Assembly (NCBI GenBank): GCA_020025425.1
Contig: JAHHSD010000010.1
Span: 1 to 50,456 of the forward strand
DNA: 50,456 nucleotides
Direction of reading: 5' to 3'
Origin: Oscillospiraceae bacterium
Lineage (GTDB): Bacteria > Bacillota > Clostridia > Oscillospirales > Oscillospiraceae
Part shown: one piece after another, positions 1 through 8,230 of the stretch
Position numbering within the stretch: position 1 is the first letter of the stretch
Layout: each line of letters starts with the position of its first letter
Position numbers and translations under genes: made by a program
The notes under the pieces: generated by a model
What the model was told of the DNA's origin: nothing
Databases searched by the model: none
The model's input: the letters and a program-made list of their open reading frames with translations, nothing else

Positions 1-74
1 GAAAAATCACTATGGATTTTTTTCTTAGGTGTCCAACTTCATTATGCAATCAACCCGGAAAATTTTTTGAATTC

Positions 75-103
75 TTGACAGCATTCCATTATAATGACAT
101 AAT
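75..103 (+). promoter_or_regulatory. Promoter of pfkA
   Basis: TTGACA at 75-80 and CATAAT at 98-103 are separated by 17 bp, which fits a housekeeping sigma-A promoter. The start codon lies 55 bp downstream, preceded by AGGAGG at 141-146. Confidence 0.7.
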
Positions 104-157
104 GAATTTCGATAGCACTTCAGATACAACCTATTATATGAGGAGGATGTCTCAGCT

Positions 158-1165
158 ATGAACAATGAGATTCATCGGATCGGTGTGCTGACCTGCGGCG
201 GCGATGCGCCTGGCATGAATGCCGCTGTCCGTGCAGTAGTCCGTACGGCCCTTGGTCGCGGTATGGAGTGTATTGGTATCCGCAGAGGCTGGAATGGTCT
301 GATCAACAGCGACTTCGTCCGGATGGATACCAGCAAGGTCAGCCATATTATTGATAAGGGCGGTACGATCCTGTACACCGCCCGCAGCGAGGAGTTCATG
401 CACCCTGAGGGACGCCAGAAGGCGGTCGCCACCTGCAAGCTGCTGGGTCTGGAGGGCATCGTGGCCATCGGCGGCGACGGCACCTTCCGCGGCGCACTGG
501 AGCTCTCCCGTCTGGGTATTCCCGTGGTGGGCATCCCCGCCACCATCGACAACGACATCAGCTGCTCCAAGTACACCATCGGCTTTGACACCGCCTGCAA
601 TACCGCAATCGAATGTATCGACCGTCTGCGCGACACCATGCAGTCCCACGAGCGCTGCTCCGTGGTGGAGGTCATGGGCCGTCACGCCGGCTATCTGGCC
701 CTCTATGTGGGTATCGCGGTGGGCGCCACGGCTGTGCTGATCCCCGAGCGGGAGATCGACTTTGAGCAGGACGTGGTGGAGAAGATCCGCCAGGCCCGCC
801 TGGCCGGCAACACCCACTACATGGTGGTGGTGGCCGAGGGCTCCGGCAGCGCCTTTGAGATCAGCAAGCGTATCCACGAGGCCGTGGGCATCGACCCCCG
901 CGTCACCGTGCTGGGCCATATCCAGCGCGGCGGCTCTCCCTCCGCCCGTGACCGTGAGACCGCCAGCCGCATGGGCTATGCCGCTGTCAACGCCATTGCC
1001 GAGGGCCGGACCAACTGCGTCATCGGCACCAACGAGGGCCATCTGGTGGAGATCCCCATTGAGGAGGCTCTGTCCATGACCAAGAGCATCCAGATGGAGC
1101 GCTACGAGGTGCTTGAGGCCCTGAGCAACCGCGGCACCTGCTTCTGCTCCAGCGATTTCCTGTAA
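158..1165 (+). CDS. pfkA: ATP-dependent 6-phosphofructokinase
   Basis: This enzyme phosphorylates fructose 6-phosphate to fructose 1,6-bisphosphate, the committed step of glycolysis, in the cytoplasm. The 335-residue length is near the usual ~320 of bacterial PfkA. The N-terminal nucleotide loop LTCGGDAPGMNA is at 11-22, GGDGT at 105-109 and the catalytic PATIDND at 127-133. Gly at 108 and the absence of Lys before TIDND point to the ATP-dependent rather than the pyrophosphate-dependent type; this follows from known family residues. The start is supported by AGGAGG, 11 bp upstream, slightly long spacing. It has its own promoter and a strong terminator, so it seems to be a single-gene transcript. 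Confidence 0.96.
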   Translation: MNNEIHRIGVLTCGGDAPGMNAAVRAVVRTALGRGMECIGIRRGWNGLINSDFVRMDTSKVSHIIDKGGTILYTARSEEFMHPEGRQKAVATCKLLGLEGIVAIGGDGTFRGALELSRLGIPVVGIPATIDNDISCSKYTIGFDTACNTAIECIDRLRDTMQSHERCSVVEVMGRHAGYLALYVGIAVGATAVLIPEREIDFEQDVVEKIRQARLAGNTHYMVVVAEGSGSAFEISKRIHEAVGIDPRVTVLGHIQRGGSPSARDRETASRMGYAAVNAIAEGRTNCVIGTNEGHLVEIPIEEALSMTKSIQMERYEVLEALSNRGTCFCSSDFL

Positions 1166-1183
1166 GACCCGAAGCGGACATAC

Positions 1184-1216
1184 AAAAACCGTGAGACATT
1201 GGTCTCACGGTTTTTT
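1184..1216. terminator. Bidirectional terminator between pfkA and the convergent gene
   Basis: Ten-base-pair-plus stem AACCGTGAGAC/GTCTCACGGTT with A5 on the left and T6 on the right, so it can act on both strands. Confidence 0.88.
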
Positions 1217-1230
1217 CTGTCCTCAGGCCC

Positions 1231-1716
1231 TCAATAGTCGTCCAACCGAACCATCTTTTCTGGAATGTGTTCGATCAGGGGCTGTATCCGGTATTTGCTT
1301 TTGATCTCCTCGGGCAAATTGGGATAAAAGGTCAGGGACGCGTACTCCATCGCGCGGTTCCCCCAGATATTTTCCGTTGCCAGCAGATAGCCGTAACAGT
1401 CCTCATCATAGCGGATATGCCAGGTGAATTCCTTGATCAGCCGCAACCCCAGGGCGGTTTCCGCAGAAACCGGTCCCCGGCTCAGCACCGCGTCATGCTC
1501 CGCCTCCAACAGCAGACGAGCCAGTTCCGGGGCACATCCATCCAGAAAAATACCCATAGCGGCGTCCAAAAATGATTTGTATGGTTCCACGAGTGTGTTT
1601 TTCACGGGCAGATTTTCAACACCGAATGTTTGAGTCTGTAAAACCGTCCTCATAAAATAACAAATGATGGGGTCCAAATTTTCGCTGTCATATCCCAGGC
1701 TCCGAATACTCATCAT
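1231..1716 (-). CDS. Conserved hypothetical protein, 161 aa
   Basis: I do not recognise this protein. It is a soluble, acidic, mostly helical protein without signal peptide or membrane segment. Its N-terminus has two adjacent Met codons; with GAGGTG just upstream, the second (1713) is better spaced than the first. It ends just before the bidirectional terminator it shares with pfkA. Codon use is somewhat less GC-biased than its neighbours, but nothing marks it as mobile. No catalytic motif is evident. Confidence 0.7.
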   Translation of the reverse strand: MMSIRSLGYDSENLDPIICYFMRTVLQTQTFGVENLPVKNTLVEPYKSFLDAAMGIFLDGCAPELARLLLEAEHDAVLSRGPVSAETALGLRLIKEFTWHIRYDEDCYGYLLATENIWGNRAMEYASLTFYPNLPEEIKSKYRIQPLIEHIPEKMVRLDDY

Positions 1717-1810
1717 GGCACCTCACTGACTTACAGGTTATTTCGATTCTACCATGTAATTGTGAATTTTTCAATCCAAGGCCCCCTCCTCCGGATCATG
1801 CAAGACAGAA

Positions 1811-1850
1811 AAAGCGGCCGACAGATTCAAAAAAACTGTCGGCCGCTTTC
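1811..1850. terminator. Terminator after hslO
   Basis: Perfect 14-bp stem (1811-1824 with 1836-1849) of AAAGCGGCCGACAG type. On the minus strand it is followed by TTTTTC, placing it downstream of the hslO stop at 1876. Confidence 0.85.
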
Positions 1851-1875
1851 TATTTCTATATTACATGATGTGTAT

Positions 1876-2754
1876 TCACATCTCGTCCAGCAGCTGGGTC
1901 AGCTCATCCCTGGTATAGTGGTAGACCCGGTCGCAGAACTGGCAGGTCAGCTCCGCCTGACCCTGCTCCTCGATGAGGGAGGTCAGCTCCTCCCGGCCCA
2001 TGGAGATCAGTGCCCGGCTCACCCGCTCCCGGCTGCAATAGCAGCGATACTCCACCGGGTGTTTCTCCAAAATCTCCAGTTCAAAGTCGGACAGCACCGT
2101 GCGCAGCAGAGCCTCGCCGTCCACACCGTCGGCCAGGACATGGCTCACTGAGCCCACCCGGCGGACGCCAGCCTCGATCTTTTCGATGATCTCCTCCCCG
2201 GCTCCGGGCAGGAGCTGGATCAGGTAGCCCCCCGCGGCCGTCACAGACTGGTCGGTGCCCACCAGCACACCCAGGGCACAGGCTGTGGGGATCTGCTCAC
2301 TCTCCACAAAGTACATGGCCAGATCGTCTGCGATCTCGCCGGAGAACAGGCCGATGGAGCCCACATAGGGCTCCTTCATCCCAATATCCTTGATGACGGT
2401 CAGGCGTCCGTCGGTGCCCACTGCCGCACCGATGTCCATTTTGCCCTGTTCCTTTTCGATCAGGTCCACATGGGGATTTTCCACATAGCCCCGGACGTTG
2501 CCCTCACAGTCAGACACGGCCAGCACGGTGCCCAGAGGGCCGCCGCCCTTGATCTGGATGGTAATGGCCCCCTTCTCCTCCTTGAGCATATCGCCCATCA
2601 TAGACGCCCCCATCAGGGTGCGGCCCAGGGCAGCTGTGGCCATGGGGAGCAGGGTGTGTACGGTGCGGACCCGCTCCACCAGGTCCCGGCCGGTGATGGC
2701 CACCGCCTTGACCAGGCCGTCGGCGGTCATGGCTCTTACGATTTCGTCTTGCAT
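1876..2754 (-). CDS. hslO: Hsp33 redox-regulated holdase chaperone
   Basis: Hsp33 binds unfolding proteins in the cytoplasm under oxidative stress and needs no ATP. The 292-residue length matches the family. The C-terminal zinc switch is visible as C238-x-C240 and C271-x-x-C274; oxidation of these cysteines activates the chaperone in characterised members. I chose the start at 2754 because GGAGG sits at 2761-2765, right before ACTATG; an upstream in-frame extension of nine codons has no ribosome site. It lies 33 bp downstream of the methyltransferase gene on the same strand and probably shares its transcript. Confidence 0.95.
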   Translation of the reverse strand: MQDEIVRAMTADGLVKAVAITGRDLVERVRTVHTLLPMATAALGRTLMGASMMGDMLKEEKGAITIQIKGGGPLGTVLAVSDCEGNVRGYVENPHVDLIEKEQGKMDIGAAVGTDGRLTVIKDIGMKEPYVGSIGLFSGEIADDLAMYFVESEQIPTACALGVLVGTDQSVTAAGGYLIQLLPGAGEEIIEKIEAGVRRVGSVSHVLADGVDGEALLRTVLSDFELEILEKHPVEYRCYCSRERVSRALISMGREELTSLIEEQGQAELTCQFCDRVYHYTRDELTQLLDEM

Positions 2755-2787
2755 AGTAAACCTCCAGCGCAGTGTGCGCATTCTATT

Positions 2788-3573
2788 TTAATTGCCTTTG
2801 CCCAGCATGGACTGCATGGTGGACGGGTCCTTCCGGGCCACAAAGAAGATCCGGTCCTCCCCGGGCCTGGGCCCGCGCATTCTGCGGTCGCCATAGATCC
2901 GGATATCCCGGAACCCGGCCTCTTTGAGGAACCCGGTCAGCTCCTCGGGGGTGTAGGCCCGCTCCTCGTGGAGCTCCTCTCCCCGGTCCCACTGGCCGGT
3001 CTCCTCATCCAGCCGGAAAATGTCCATAAAATAGGAGCAGATCCGGCTGCGCTTGGCGTACTCTGCCCGCCAGACACAGTAGGTGTCCTCCGTTTCGTCC
3101 AGAAAAACCTGTCCGTCCAGCCCCTGGAGCTTCTCCACAGTGTTGATGTCAAAGAGGAACAGTCCGCCGGGCATAAGGAAGAGGTAGACCCGCTCAAAGG
3201 CCTTTTTCAGCTTTCTGGGGTCGGTCACATAGTTGACGCTGTCCAGGCAGCACACACAGGCGTCGATGGTGCCGTAGAGATCCAGCTTGTCCATACTCTG
3301 GCACAGGTAGATGGGCGCGACGCCCTCCACATCCCTGGTTTTTTCCGCCGCCTCGGCCAGCATCTCCGGGGACAGGTCCACGCCGATCATCTCATAGCCC
3401 CGGTTGGCCAGCTCCAGCGTCAGAGAGCCGGTGCCGCAAGCCAGGTCCAGAATGGTTTTTCCGGGCAGTCCGCGGCGCTGGAACTGCTTTTCAATGTAGT
3501 CGGCCCATGCAGCATAGCCCACATCATAGGTCAGCTCATCGTAGCAGCCGGCCAAAAAATCGTAGCTTCTCAT
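2788..3573 (-). CDS. Class I SAM-dependent methyltransferase
   Basis: The 261-residue cytoplasmic protein carries the Rossmann-fold SAM-binding motif I, ILDLACGTGS at 41-50, followed by the acidic GVDLSPEML motif II region. It resembles the YqeM-type small-molecule methyltransferases of Firmicutes, but the substrate cannot be read from the sequence. Its ATG overlaps the stop of the upstream YerC-like gene by 4 bp, showing translational coupling, and hslO follows 33 bp later. The three genes therefore look like one operon. Confidence 0.88.
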   Translation of the reverse strand: MRSYDFLAGCYDELTYDVGYAAWADYIEKQFQRRGLPGKTILDLACGTGSLTLELANRGYEMIGVDLSPEMLAEAAEKTRDVEGVAPIYLCQSMDKLDLYGTIDACVCCLDSVNYVTDPRKLKKAFERVYLFLMPGGLFLFDINTVEKLQGLDGQVFLDETEDTYCVWRAEYAKRSRICSYFMDIFRLDEETGQWDRGEELHEERAYTPEELTGFLKEAGFRDIRIYGDRRMRGPRPGEDRIFFVARKDPSTMQSMLGKGN

Positions 3574-3875
3574 CCCTTATTTCCCTCAGCTTCCTTCAAT
3601 CTGGGAATGATGGCCTGATAGCCCTCGGCCCCGTAGTGCAGGCACCGGTTCACACGGCTGATGGTGGCGCTGGACGCCCCGGTGCGCGCCAGGATATCAC
3701 TATAAATCAAGCCCTCATCCAGCAGCATGGCCACTTCCATCCGCTGCTCCATGGCCTTCAATTCCGATACAGTGCAAAGATCATCAAGAAACCGCCGGCA
3801 CTCGTCCTCGTCCTTCAGGGCAACGATGGCCTTATACAGCAGATCACTGGACTCCTTCTCATATACCTTCGACAT
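3570..3875 (-). CDS. YerC/YecD family TrpR-like regulator
   Basis: The 101-residue protein is an all-helical TrpR-superfamily DNA-binding protein. The central helix-turn-helix runs through the segment SDILARTGASSATISRVNRC, roughly residues 59-78. Family members such as B. subtilis YerC are small conserved Firmicutes proteins whose target genes are poorly known. It is the first gene of the leftward group with the methyltransferase and hslO (4-bp overlap with the former). A GGAGCG-type ribosome site precedes the ATG. Confidence 0.88.
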   Translation of the reverse strand: MSKVYEKESSDLLYKAIVALKDEDECRRFLDDLCTVSELKAMEQRMEVAMLLDEGLIYSDILARTGASSATISRVNRCLHYGAEGYQAIIPRLKEAEGNKG

Positions 3876-4049
3876 GACGCCGCTCCTTCCACCCGCTCCG
3901 GCTGTCCGGAGGGAACTATTCTTTTATATTTTATCAGTCTACCATGTGAAAGTAAATAGGAAGTTCGCTCTTTTCACAAAAGTTCCAAAACGGCCAGACG
4001 GACAGTCGCGCCCCTTCGGTTTTGCATAGAATGGGTAAAAGGAGGAGCG

Positions 4050-4739
4050 ATGATGGAAATTCCCCCCAATTTAATGTCCAAAAGAGAGATCCGCTGGCAG
4101 GAGGAGCAAAAGGAGCTGACCCTCACCGGTGAGCCGGTGCTGACCCTGACCCTCTCCCGGCCCCAGCTCCGGGGGCCCGGCCCTCTGCCCCGGGCGGCCA
4201 ACCGCTACTATGAACACCTGTCCCAACACTGGCTGCGGCACTGGAGCCGTGAGACCTATCTGTCCGCCTGCTGCACCCTGGCCCTTCAGCGGGAGCGGTC
4301 CAAGCCGTTCACACCCTGGTCTGCCGCCCTGTCCGGGCAGGTGACGCTGCTGGATGAGCAGTACCTGTCCCTCTCCCTCACGGTCCGGGAGGACCAGGGA
4401 GAGGGTCCCCCGCTGGAATACCGCTGGGGCGACGTATGGAGCTGGAGGACCGGCGCCCCCGTTCCCCTGGGTGATTTTTTCCCAAATGTGCGAAACTGGC
4501 GGGGCGGGCTGCGTCAGGCCCTGACTCAGGCTGTCCCGGAGCAGGTCGGGGCGGACCCGCTCCCCTCCCCAGCCCTGCGGTCCGCCCTTCGGCGCTGGTT
4601 CCCATCCCGCCGCTTTGCCCTCACCCAGGAGGGCATGGAGTTTTACTTCCCTCAGTGTACCCTGGCCCCCGCCGAGCAGGGCGCCCCCGCTGTCCTGCTG
4701 CCCCAGTCCGCCCTCCCGCATCCAAATAAGAAGGCATAA
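4050..4739 (+). CDS. DUF3298-like domain protein
   Basis: The 229-residue protein looks like the C-terminal extracellular half of RsiV/PdaC-type proteins: a long N-terminal part with alternating beta strands, a GDVWSWRTG segment, and near the C-terminus FYFPQCTLAPAEQGAP, which corresponds to the F-Y-F-x-P-Y-E-x-A-P signature of DUF3298. Unlike those relatives it has no signal peptide or transmembrane helix, so its location is unclear. GGAGG at 4041-4045 favours ATG 4050 or 4053. The AGCS transporter follows about 40 bp later on the same strand and may be co-transcribed. The DUF assignment is by eye. Confidence 0.65.
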   Translation: MMEIPPNLMSKREIRWQEEQKELTLTGEPVLTLTLSRPQLRGPGPLPRAANRYYEHLSQHWLRHWSRETYLSACCTLALQRERSKPFTPWSAALSGQVTLLDEQYLSLSLTVREDQGEGPPLEYRWGDVWSWRTGAPVPLGDFFPNVRNWRGGLRQALTQAVPEQVGADPLPSPALRSALRRWFPSRRFALTQEGMEFYFPQCTLAPAEQGAPAVLLPQSALPHPNKKA

Positions 4740-4781
4740 TCGGTCCGCCCTCCCGCATATTCTCTCAGGGAGGTGAGAACT

Positions 4782-6140
4782 GTGTCTCTGCTGTCAACCA
4801 TCACAGATCGGCTGTGGGACCCCTGGCTGCTGTCTTTGTTTTTGCTGACCGGCCTGATCTGCTCACTGCGGACCGGATTTTTTCAGCTGTTCGGACTGTC
4901 GGTCTGGCTGCGTGCCACAGTGGGATCGATCCTCCGTCCCACCCGAGAGGGTCCCGCGGGCCGTGGGATCTCCCAGGCCCGGGCACTGTGTACGGCTCTC
5001 GCCTCCACCATCGGCACCGGGAGCATCGCCGGGGTGGCCACGGCCATCTGGCTGGGCGGCCCCGGGGCCGTTTTTTGGATGTGGCTGTCGGCCATTCTGG
5101 GCATGATGACCAGCTTTGTGGAAAAGACAATGGCCGTCCGCTACCGCCGTCCGGACGGGCAGGGCGGCTGGATGGGCGGCCCCATGTACTACCTCCGGGA
5201 CGGACTGGGCCGCCCCGGCCTGGCCCGGTCCTTCGCCCTGGCCTGCCTGTGCGCCACCCTGGTCAGTGGAAATCTGGTTCAGTCGTCCTCCATCGCCGGA
5301 GCCCTCCACACCGCCTTCGGCCTGGACCGGCTGACTGTGGGGCTGTGTACCGCTCTGGTCACCGCCCTGGTCATGGCGGGCGGCATCGGACGGATCGCCG
5401 GGATCAGCAGCCTGCTGGTCCCCCTCATGGCCCTGCTCTACCTGGGCGCCGGGACCCTGGTTCTGATCCTGCGCGCCGACCGCCTGCCCCAGAGCCTTGC
5501 GCTGATCTTCACCTGCGCACTCTGTCCCCGCGCCGCCCTGGGCGGCGGGGCCGGGATCACCCTGGCGGCCGCCCTGCGCTACGGCGTGTCCCGGGGCATC
5601 TTCACCAACGAGGCCGGGCTGGGCACCTCCGCCATTGCCCACGCGGCTGCCGACACCAACTCCCCCGCCCGTCAGGGCATGTGGGGCATCCTGGAGTGCG
5701 GCGTGTCCACCCTGCTGGTCTGCACCATCACCGCCCTGGTCATTCTGGTCAGCGGGGTCTGGAGCCCGGAGAGCTGTCAGGTCCAGACGGCCGGGGCCGG
5801 GACCACCGCAGCTGCTTTCTCCGCTGTCCTGGGCCCCGTGGGCGCTCAGATCGTGGCGGTCTGCCTGCTGCTCTTCGCCTTTTCCTCCATCCTGGGTTGG
5901 AGCTACTACGGACGCCAGTGCCTGACCTTTCTCACCGGAGACCGCCGGGGCGGCGGGCTCTATGCCATCCTCTTTCTGCTGTGTACCGCGGCGGGCAGTC
6001 TGTGGGAGGGGGAATCCGTATGGCTGCTGGTGGATCTGTGCAACGCTCTGATGGCTCTGCCCAACCTGTACGCCATTCTGAAACTGTCCAATCAGGGGGC
6101 GGAGGAACTGGGTCGAACGACAAGGATTTTCAGCTCCTAA
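4782..6140 (+). CDS. Alanine/glycine:cation symporter (AGCS family)
   Basis: This is a sodium- or proton-coupled small amino acid importer of the inner membrane, with about ten hydrophobic helices over ~452 residues. Family hallmarks include the early segment TALASTIGTGSIAGVATAIW and, later, GIFTNEAGLGTSAIAHAAAD (AGCS signature region). I prefer the GTG at 4782 because GGGAGGTG lies 7-14 bp upstream; another GTG at 4773 overlaps that ribosome site. Very GC-rich coding sequence. The exact substrate, alanine, glycine or serine, cannot be decided from sequence. Confidence 0.93.
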   Translation: MSLLSTITDRLWDPWLLSLFLLTGLICSLRTGFFQLFGLSVWLRATVGSILRPTREGPAGRGISQARALCTALASTIGTGSIAGVATAIWLGGPGAVFWMWLSAILGMMTSFVEKTMAVRYRRPDGQGGWMGGPMYYLRDGLGRPGLARSFALACLCATLVSGNLVQSSSIAGALHTAFGLDRLTVGLCTALVTALVMAGGIGRIAGISSLLVPLMALLYLGAGTLVLILRADRLPQSLALIFTCALCPRAALGGGAGITLAAALRYGVSRGIFTNEAGLGTSAIAHAAADTNSPARQGMWGILECGVSTLLVCTITALVILVSGVWSPESCQVQTAGAGTTAAAFSAVLGPVGAQIVAVCLLLFAFSSILGWSYYGRQCLTFLTGDRRGGGLYAILFLLCTAAGSLWEGESVWLLVDLCNALMALPNLYAILKLSNQGAEELGRTTRIFSS

Positions 6141-6170
6141 AAATTTTTTCATATTTTTTCATTTTACCCC

Positions 6171-6198
6171 TTGACTTTTCTCCTGGCTCTGTTATAAT
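6171..6198 (+). promoter_or_regulatory. Promoter of tRNA-Gln
   Basis: TTGACT at 6171-6176 and a perfect TATAAT at 6193-6198 are separated by 16 bp, about 40 bp before the mature tRNA. Confidence 0.8.
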
Positions 6199-6238
6199 AC
6201 AACCTGTCCTCGCGAGAGAGACGACAAAAACACCAGAT

Positions 6239-6312
6239 AGCGGGATTGTGTAAGGGTAGCACGACAGACTCTGACTCTGTTTGTGAGGGTTCGAATCCTT
6301 CTCCCGCTGCCA
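6239..6312 (+). tRNA. tRNA-Gln (anticodon CUG)
   Basis: A full cloverleaf folds by hand: acceptor stem AGCGGGA/TCCCGCT, discriminator G, encoded CCA at 6310-6312, D-stem GTG/CAC, anticodon stem ACAGA/TCTGT with loop CTCTGAC giving anticodon CTG, and a T-arm with loop TTCGAAT. It has its own promoter and a downstream hairpin terminator. A copy of its 3' end lies 133 bp downstream, suggesting an integration site. Confidence 0.95.
6291..6311 (+). repeat. Direct repeat, copy 1 (tRNA-Gln 3' end)
   Basis: These 21 bp of the tRNA T-loop, T-stem and acceptor stem recur exactly at 6424-6444. Past the 21 bp both copies continue with a closely similar AGAACTTCGAT segment. This is the usual arrangement of attL/attR left by an element integrating into a tRNA gene. 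Confidence 0.85.
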
Positions 6313-6313
6313 A

Positions 6314-6348
6314 AAGAACTTCGATCGAAAGGTCGGAGTTCTTTTTTG
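6314..6348 (+). terminator. Terminator of tRNA-Gln
   Basis: Stem AAGAACT/AGTTCTT with inner CGA pairs followed by T6. It begins directly after the CCA end. Confidence 0.75.
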
Positions 6349-6423
6349 TCCATTTCTCGGGAGACGGGGATTCGAACCCTCACTCCAATTCAATCCGGTT
6401 CCATGAGCATCGCTCCGCGACGC

Positions 6424-6444
6424 TCGAATCCTTCTCCCGCTGCC
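6424..6444 (+). repeat. Direct repeat, copy 2 (tRNA-Gln 3'-end fragment)
   Basis: Exact 21-bp copy of tRNA-Gln 3' sequence without the rest of the tRNA. Between the copies, an inverted piece at 6358-6385 reads on the minus strand like another tRNA T-arm and acceptor end (GGTTCGAATCCCC then TCTCCCG). CGGGAGA at 6358-6364 and TCTCCCG at 6433-6439 are perfect inverted repeats. Confidence 0.8.
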
Positions 6445-6512
6445 GAAGAACTTCGATGAAAGGGCGTCCCTGCACAGGGGCAACTGAATACCGTGCAGCG
6501 CATCGTAACTAA

Positions 6513-6546
6513 GAGAGGGAGAAACACAATCCGTGTTTCTCCCTCT
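6513..6546. terminator. Hairpin, possible terminator
   Basis: Perfect stem GAGGGAGAAACAC/GTGTTTCTCCCTC with a short AATCC loop. No long T-run follows, so the terminator role is tentative. Confidence 0.5.
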
Positions 6547-6897
6547 TCCAATATATTTTCAAATGGTTAAAGAATAATAGCCTGACAAAAATGGGGTGGA
6601 CTCTTCCGTTCTTCATGAGCTTGTCAGATGATAACTGAGAATTTTTATCTCTGATCGGATTTCCGTAATTCATCCTTGCGTTCTCTTTGTAGTTATACAG
6701 TTCCTCTGGTATCAAGGCTCCGCTTTACATCGTTACTGTAAGATGTGTCGATTGATTTGCTGTTGAGATCCAGAATCATATCATCTGCCAAAATCAACAT
6801 CAGAAGAGTTGTTGTTTATGGGGGACCCATTTTATATCGTTCCTTTTGCATTGCCGACCCCTATCCTGTTCGTTGGATGAAAAGCCCTGAGGGCGGG

Positions 6898-7863
6898 TCA
6901 ATCCGCTTTCCACATAAATGGCATATAGTGTTCCACTTCACTAATCGTAACAGCAAAGTTAACACTAAGGGTTTCCTTGCTCCAATCTAAGTCAATGGCT
7001 GCTATATCGCTTGCGTCGGGCACCTCTGGAGTGGGAAGAATGACACTAGCCTGGGAAAGGGTATCCCAGACTACGACACTGCGATTCGGACTTTCATAAC
7101 TCTCGCGTACCTTAAATGCAACGTACCTTTGGTCTGGGCTGATTTTACACTCGTCCATCAGAATCCCTTTATCTGGTGTAAAAGAGGTTAGCCCAGTTAT
7201 GCTCCCATCCTTGCTCACTCGTCCGTAGGAGGCAATATTTGTGCCCGTTCCATCTGAGAAAACAAAGGCATCTCCGTGGAAATCAATAACGGTTGGGACT
7301 GTACAATCCATTTTGACTTTGTTTGTCTGACCATTCAAATTACATATCTGGTAGGTCTGAATGTTGTCCTTGAGTACCTGGACAACAGCGCTCTCCTCGT
7401 CAAGCCACCACCCTATTACCGAGAAAGAACTTCCGTCCGACCCATCCAACAATAGGGTTTCTTCTCCCGTTTCACAATTTTTCAGGAACACAGACATGCC
7501 ATAAGTATCGAGGCAATTTCGATTGGAGCTGAAAAGAGCATAGGAACCAGAAGGAGAGAAGCATGTACCTTCTGCCCAGATAAGAGGCACCCCGTTTGCT
7601 TCTGCCTCTGCTTCATATTTGGCCCTGCTCTTTCCACTATATTCATCTAACAGGGCCGCATCTTTTCCTTGTGGCTGCTCCTCAAAAAGGGAACTGTCAC
7701 CGGCCACCCATCTACCATGAAAGAAATCATTTGTATCAGTTGATTCAGGTGGCGTAGTGTTTGTAGACGGAGTTGAGGGAGCATTGACTTGACCACTGGT
7801 GCATCCGGAAAAAGTTAAGACACTGGCAAGCAAGAGCGGAACAAAAACATATTTCTTAATCAT
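6898..7863 (-). CDS. Putative lipoprotein, beta-propeller-like
   Basis: The protein of about 321 residues starts with a lipoprotein signal: charged MIKKY, hydrophobic core, then FSGC, so Cys20 or so would be lipidated outside the membrane. A Thr/Ser/Pro-rich linker follows, then repeated strand patterns such as FSPSGSYALFSSNR and ISPDQRYVAFKVRE that resemble TolB/WD40-type blades. I chose the start at 7863 because it opens the signal peptide; an open frame continues upstream to 8088, but those codons run through non-coding and tnpB-remnant DNA. The ribosome site is weak. The function is unknown. The gene is AT-richer than the core genome and sits in the accessory island. Confidence 0.72.
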   Translation of the reverse strand: MIKKYVFVPLLLASVLTFSGCTSGQVNAPSTPSTNTTPPESTDTNDFFHGRWVAGDSSLFEEQPQGKDAALLDEYSGKSRAKYEAEAEANGVPLIWAEGTCFSPSGSYALFSSNRNCLDTYGMSVFLKNCETGEETLLLDGSDGSSFSVIGWWLDEESAVVQVLKDNIQTYQICNLNGQTNKVKMDCTVPTVIDFHGDAFVFSDGTGTNIASYGRVSKDGSITGLTSFTPDKGILMDECKISPDQRYVAFKVRESYESPNRSVVVWDTLSQASVILPTPEVPDASDIAAIDLDWSKETLSVNFAVTISEVEHYMPFMWKAD

Positions 7864-8033
7864 ATTGCACTTCAATCGTTTCAGTCCTTCCTCAAAGCTG
7901 TATATGGGCATTTTATCAAATGTCACCGTAAAAGGCAAGGAGACATATGGCGGCCTTGAGTCGTTTACGACGGCAAAGTTTAAAGCCAGTTCATAAAAGC
8001 AAATTATAATAAGTGGGAAAGGAGGCAGCAGCC

Positions 8034-8200
8034 GTGGAGAAAGCCTGCAAATTCCGTATCTACCCAGATGTCGAACAGACTGCCTCATTGAAAAGACCTT
8101 AGGATACTGCCGCTTTGTCTATAACAAGGCGCTGGCAGTCCGGCAGGAGACCTATAAAACCACCGGCAAGTCTATCTCGCACATACACTCCCAAGCTCTG
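8034..8200 (+). pseudogene. Remnant of IS200/IS605-type tnpB (OrfB)
   Basis: GTG at 8034 follows a perfect GGAGG at 8021-8025 and opens KACKFRIYPDVEQTA, matching the conserved TnpB start K-x-Y-K-F-R-I-Y-P-x-x-x-Q. The frame then breaks near 8088, and one frame over it resumes as EKTLGYCRFVYNKALAVRQE, the next conserved TnpB block. A single-base loss explains the switch. The sequence stops after about 55 codons. TnpB is the RNA-guided nuclease associated with IS200/IS605 elements; only this N-terminal scrap remains and no tnpA is visible. Confidence 0.82.
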
Positions 8201-8230
8201 ATCTTTCGATCAGCGCTCTTTTCTTTTTTC
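8193..8230 (+). terminator. Hairpin followed by T-rich tract
   Basis: CTGATC-TTTC-GATCAG with flanking GCT/AGC-like pairs followed by CTCTTTTCTTTTTT on the plus strand. It lies after the tnpB remnant and overlaps the end of the convergent gene at 8210. Confidence 0.55.

Larger units (their letters stand above)
6349..6897. other. Gene-poor AT-rich stretch with scraps
   Basis: Apart from the tRNA-like scraps and a hairpin at 6513-6546 I see no intact gene. On the minus strand, about 6560-6790, two short open stretches in different frames (one containing ADDMILDL, the other IPEELYNYKENAR) could be remnants of a decayed gene. I cannot name the family. The base composition is clearly more AT-rich than the surrounding genome. 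Confidence 0.5.

Noticed and set aside
4863..6152. Open frames opposite to and alongside the AGCS transporter
   Set aside because: Composition bias of a GC-rich gene; no start site, low-complexity Gly/Gln/Pro content.
6356..6440. A tRNA on the minus strand downstream of tRNA-Gln
   Set aside because: The acceptor pair is perfect, but the T-stem mispairs and no D or anticodon arm can be folded. Kept as a tRNA-derived scrap.
6130..6483. Minus-strand open frame across tRNA-Gln
   Set aside because: It reads through the tRNA and its copies; such frames around tRNA genes are commonly spurious.
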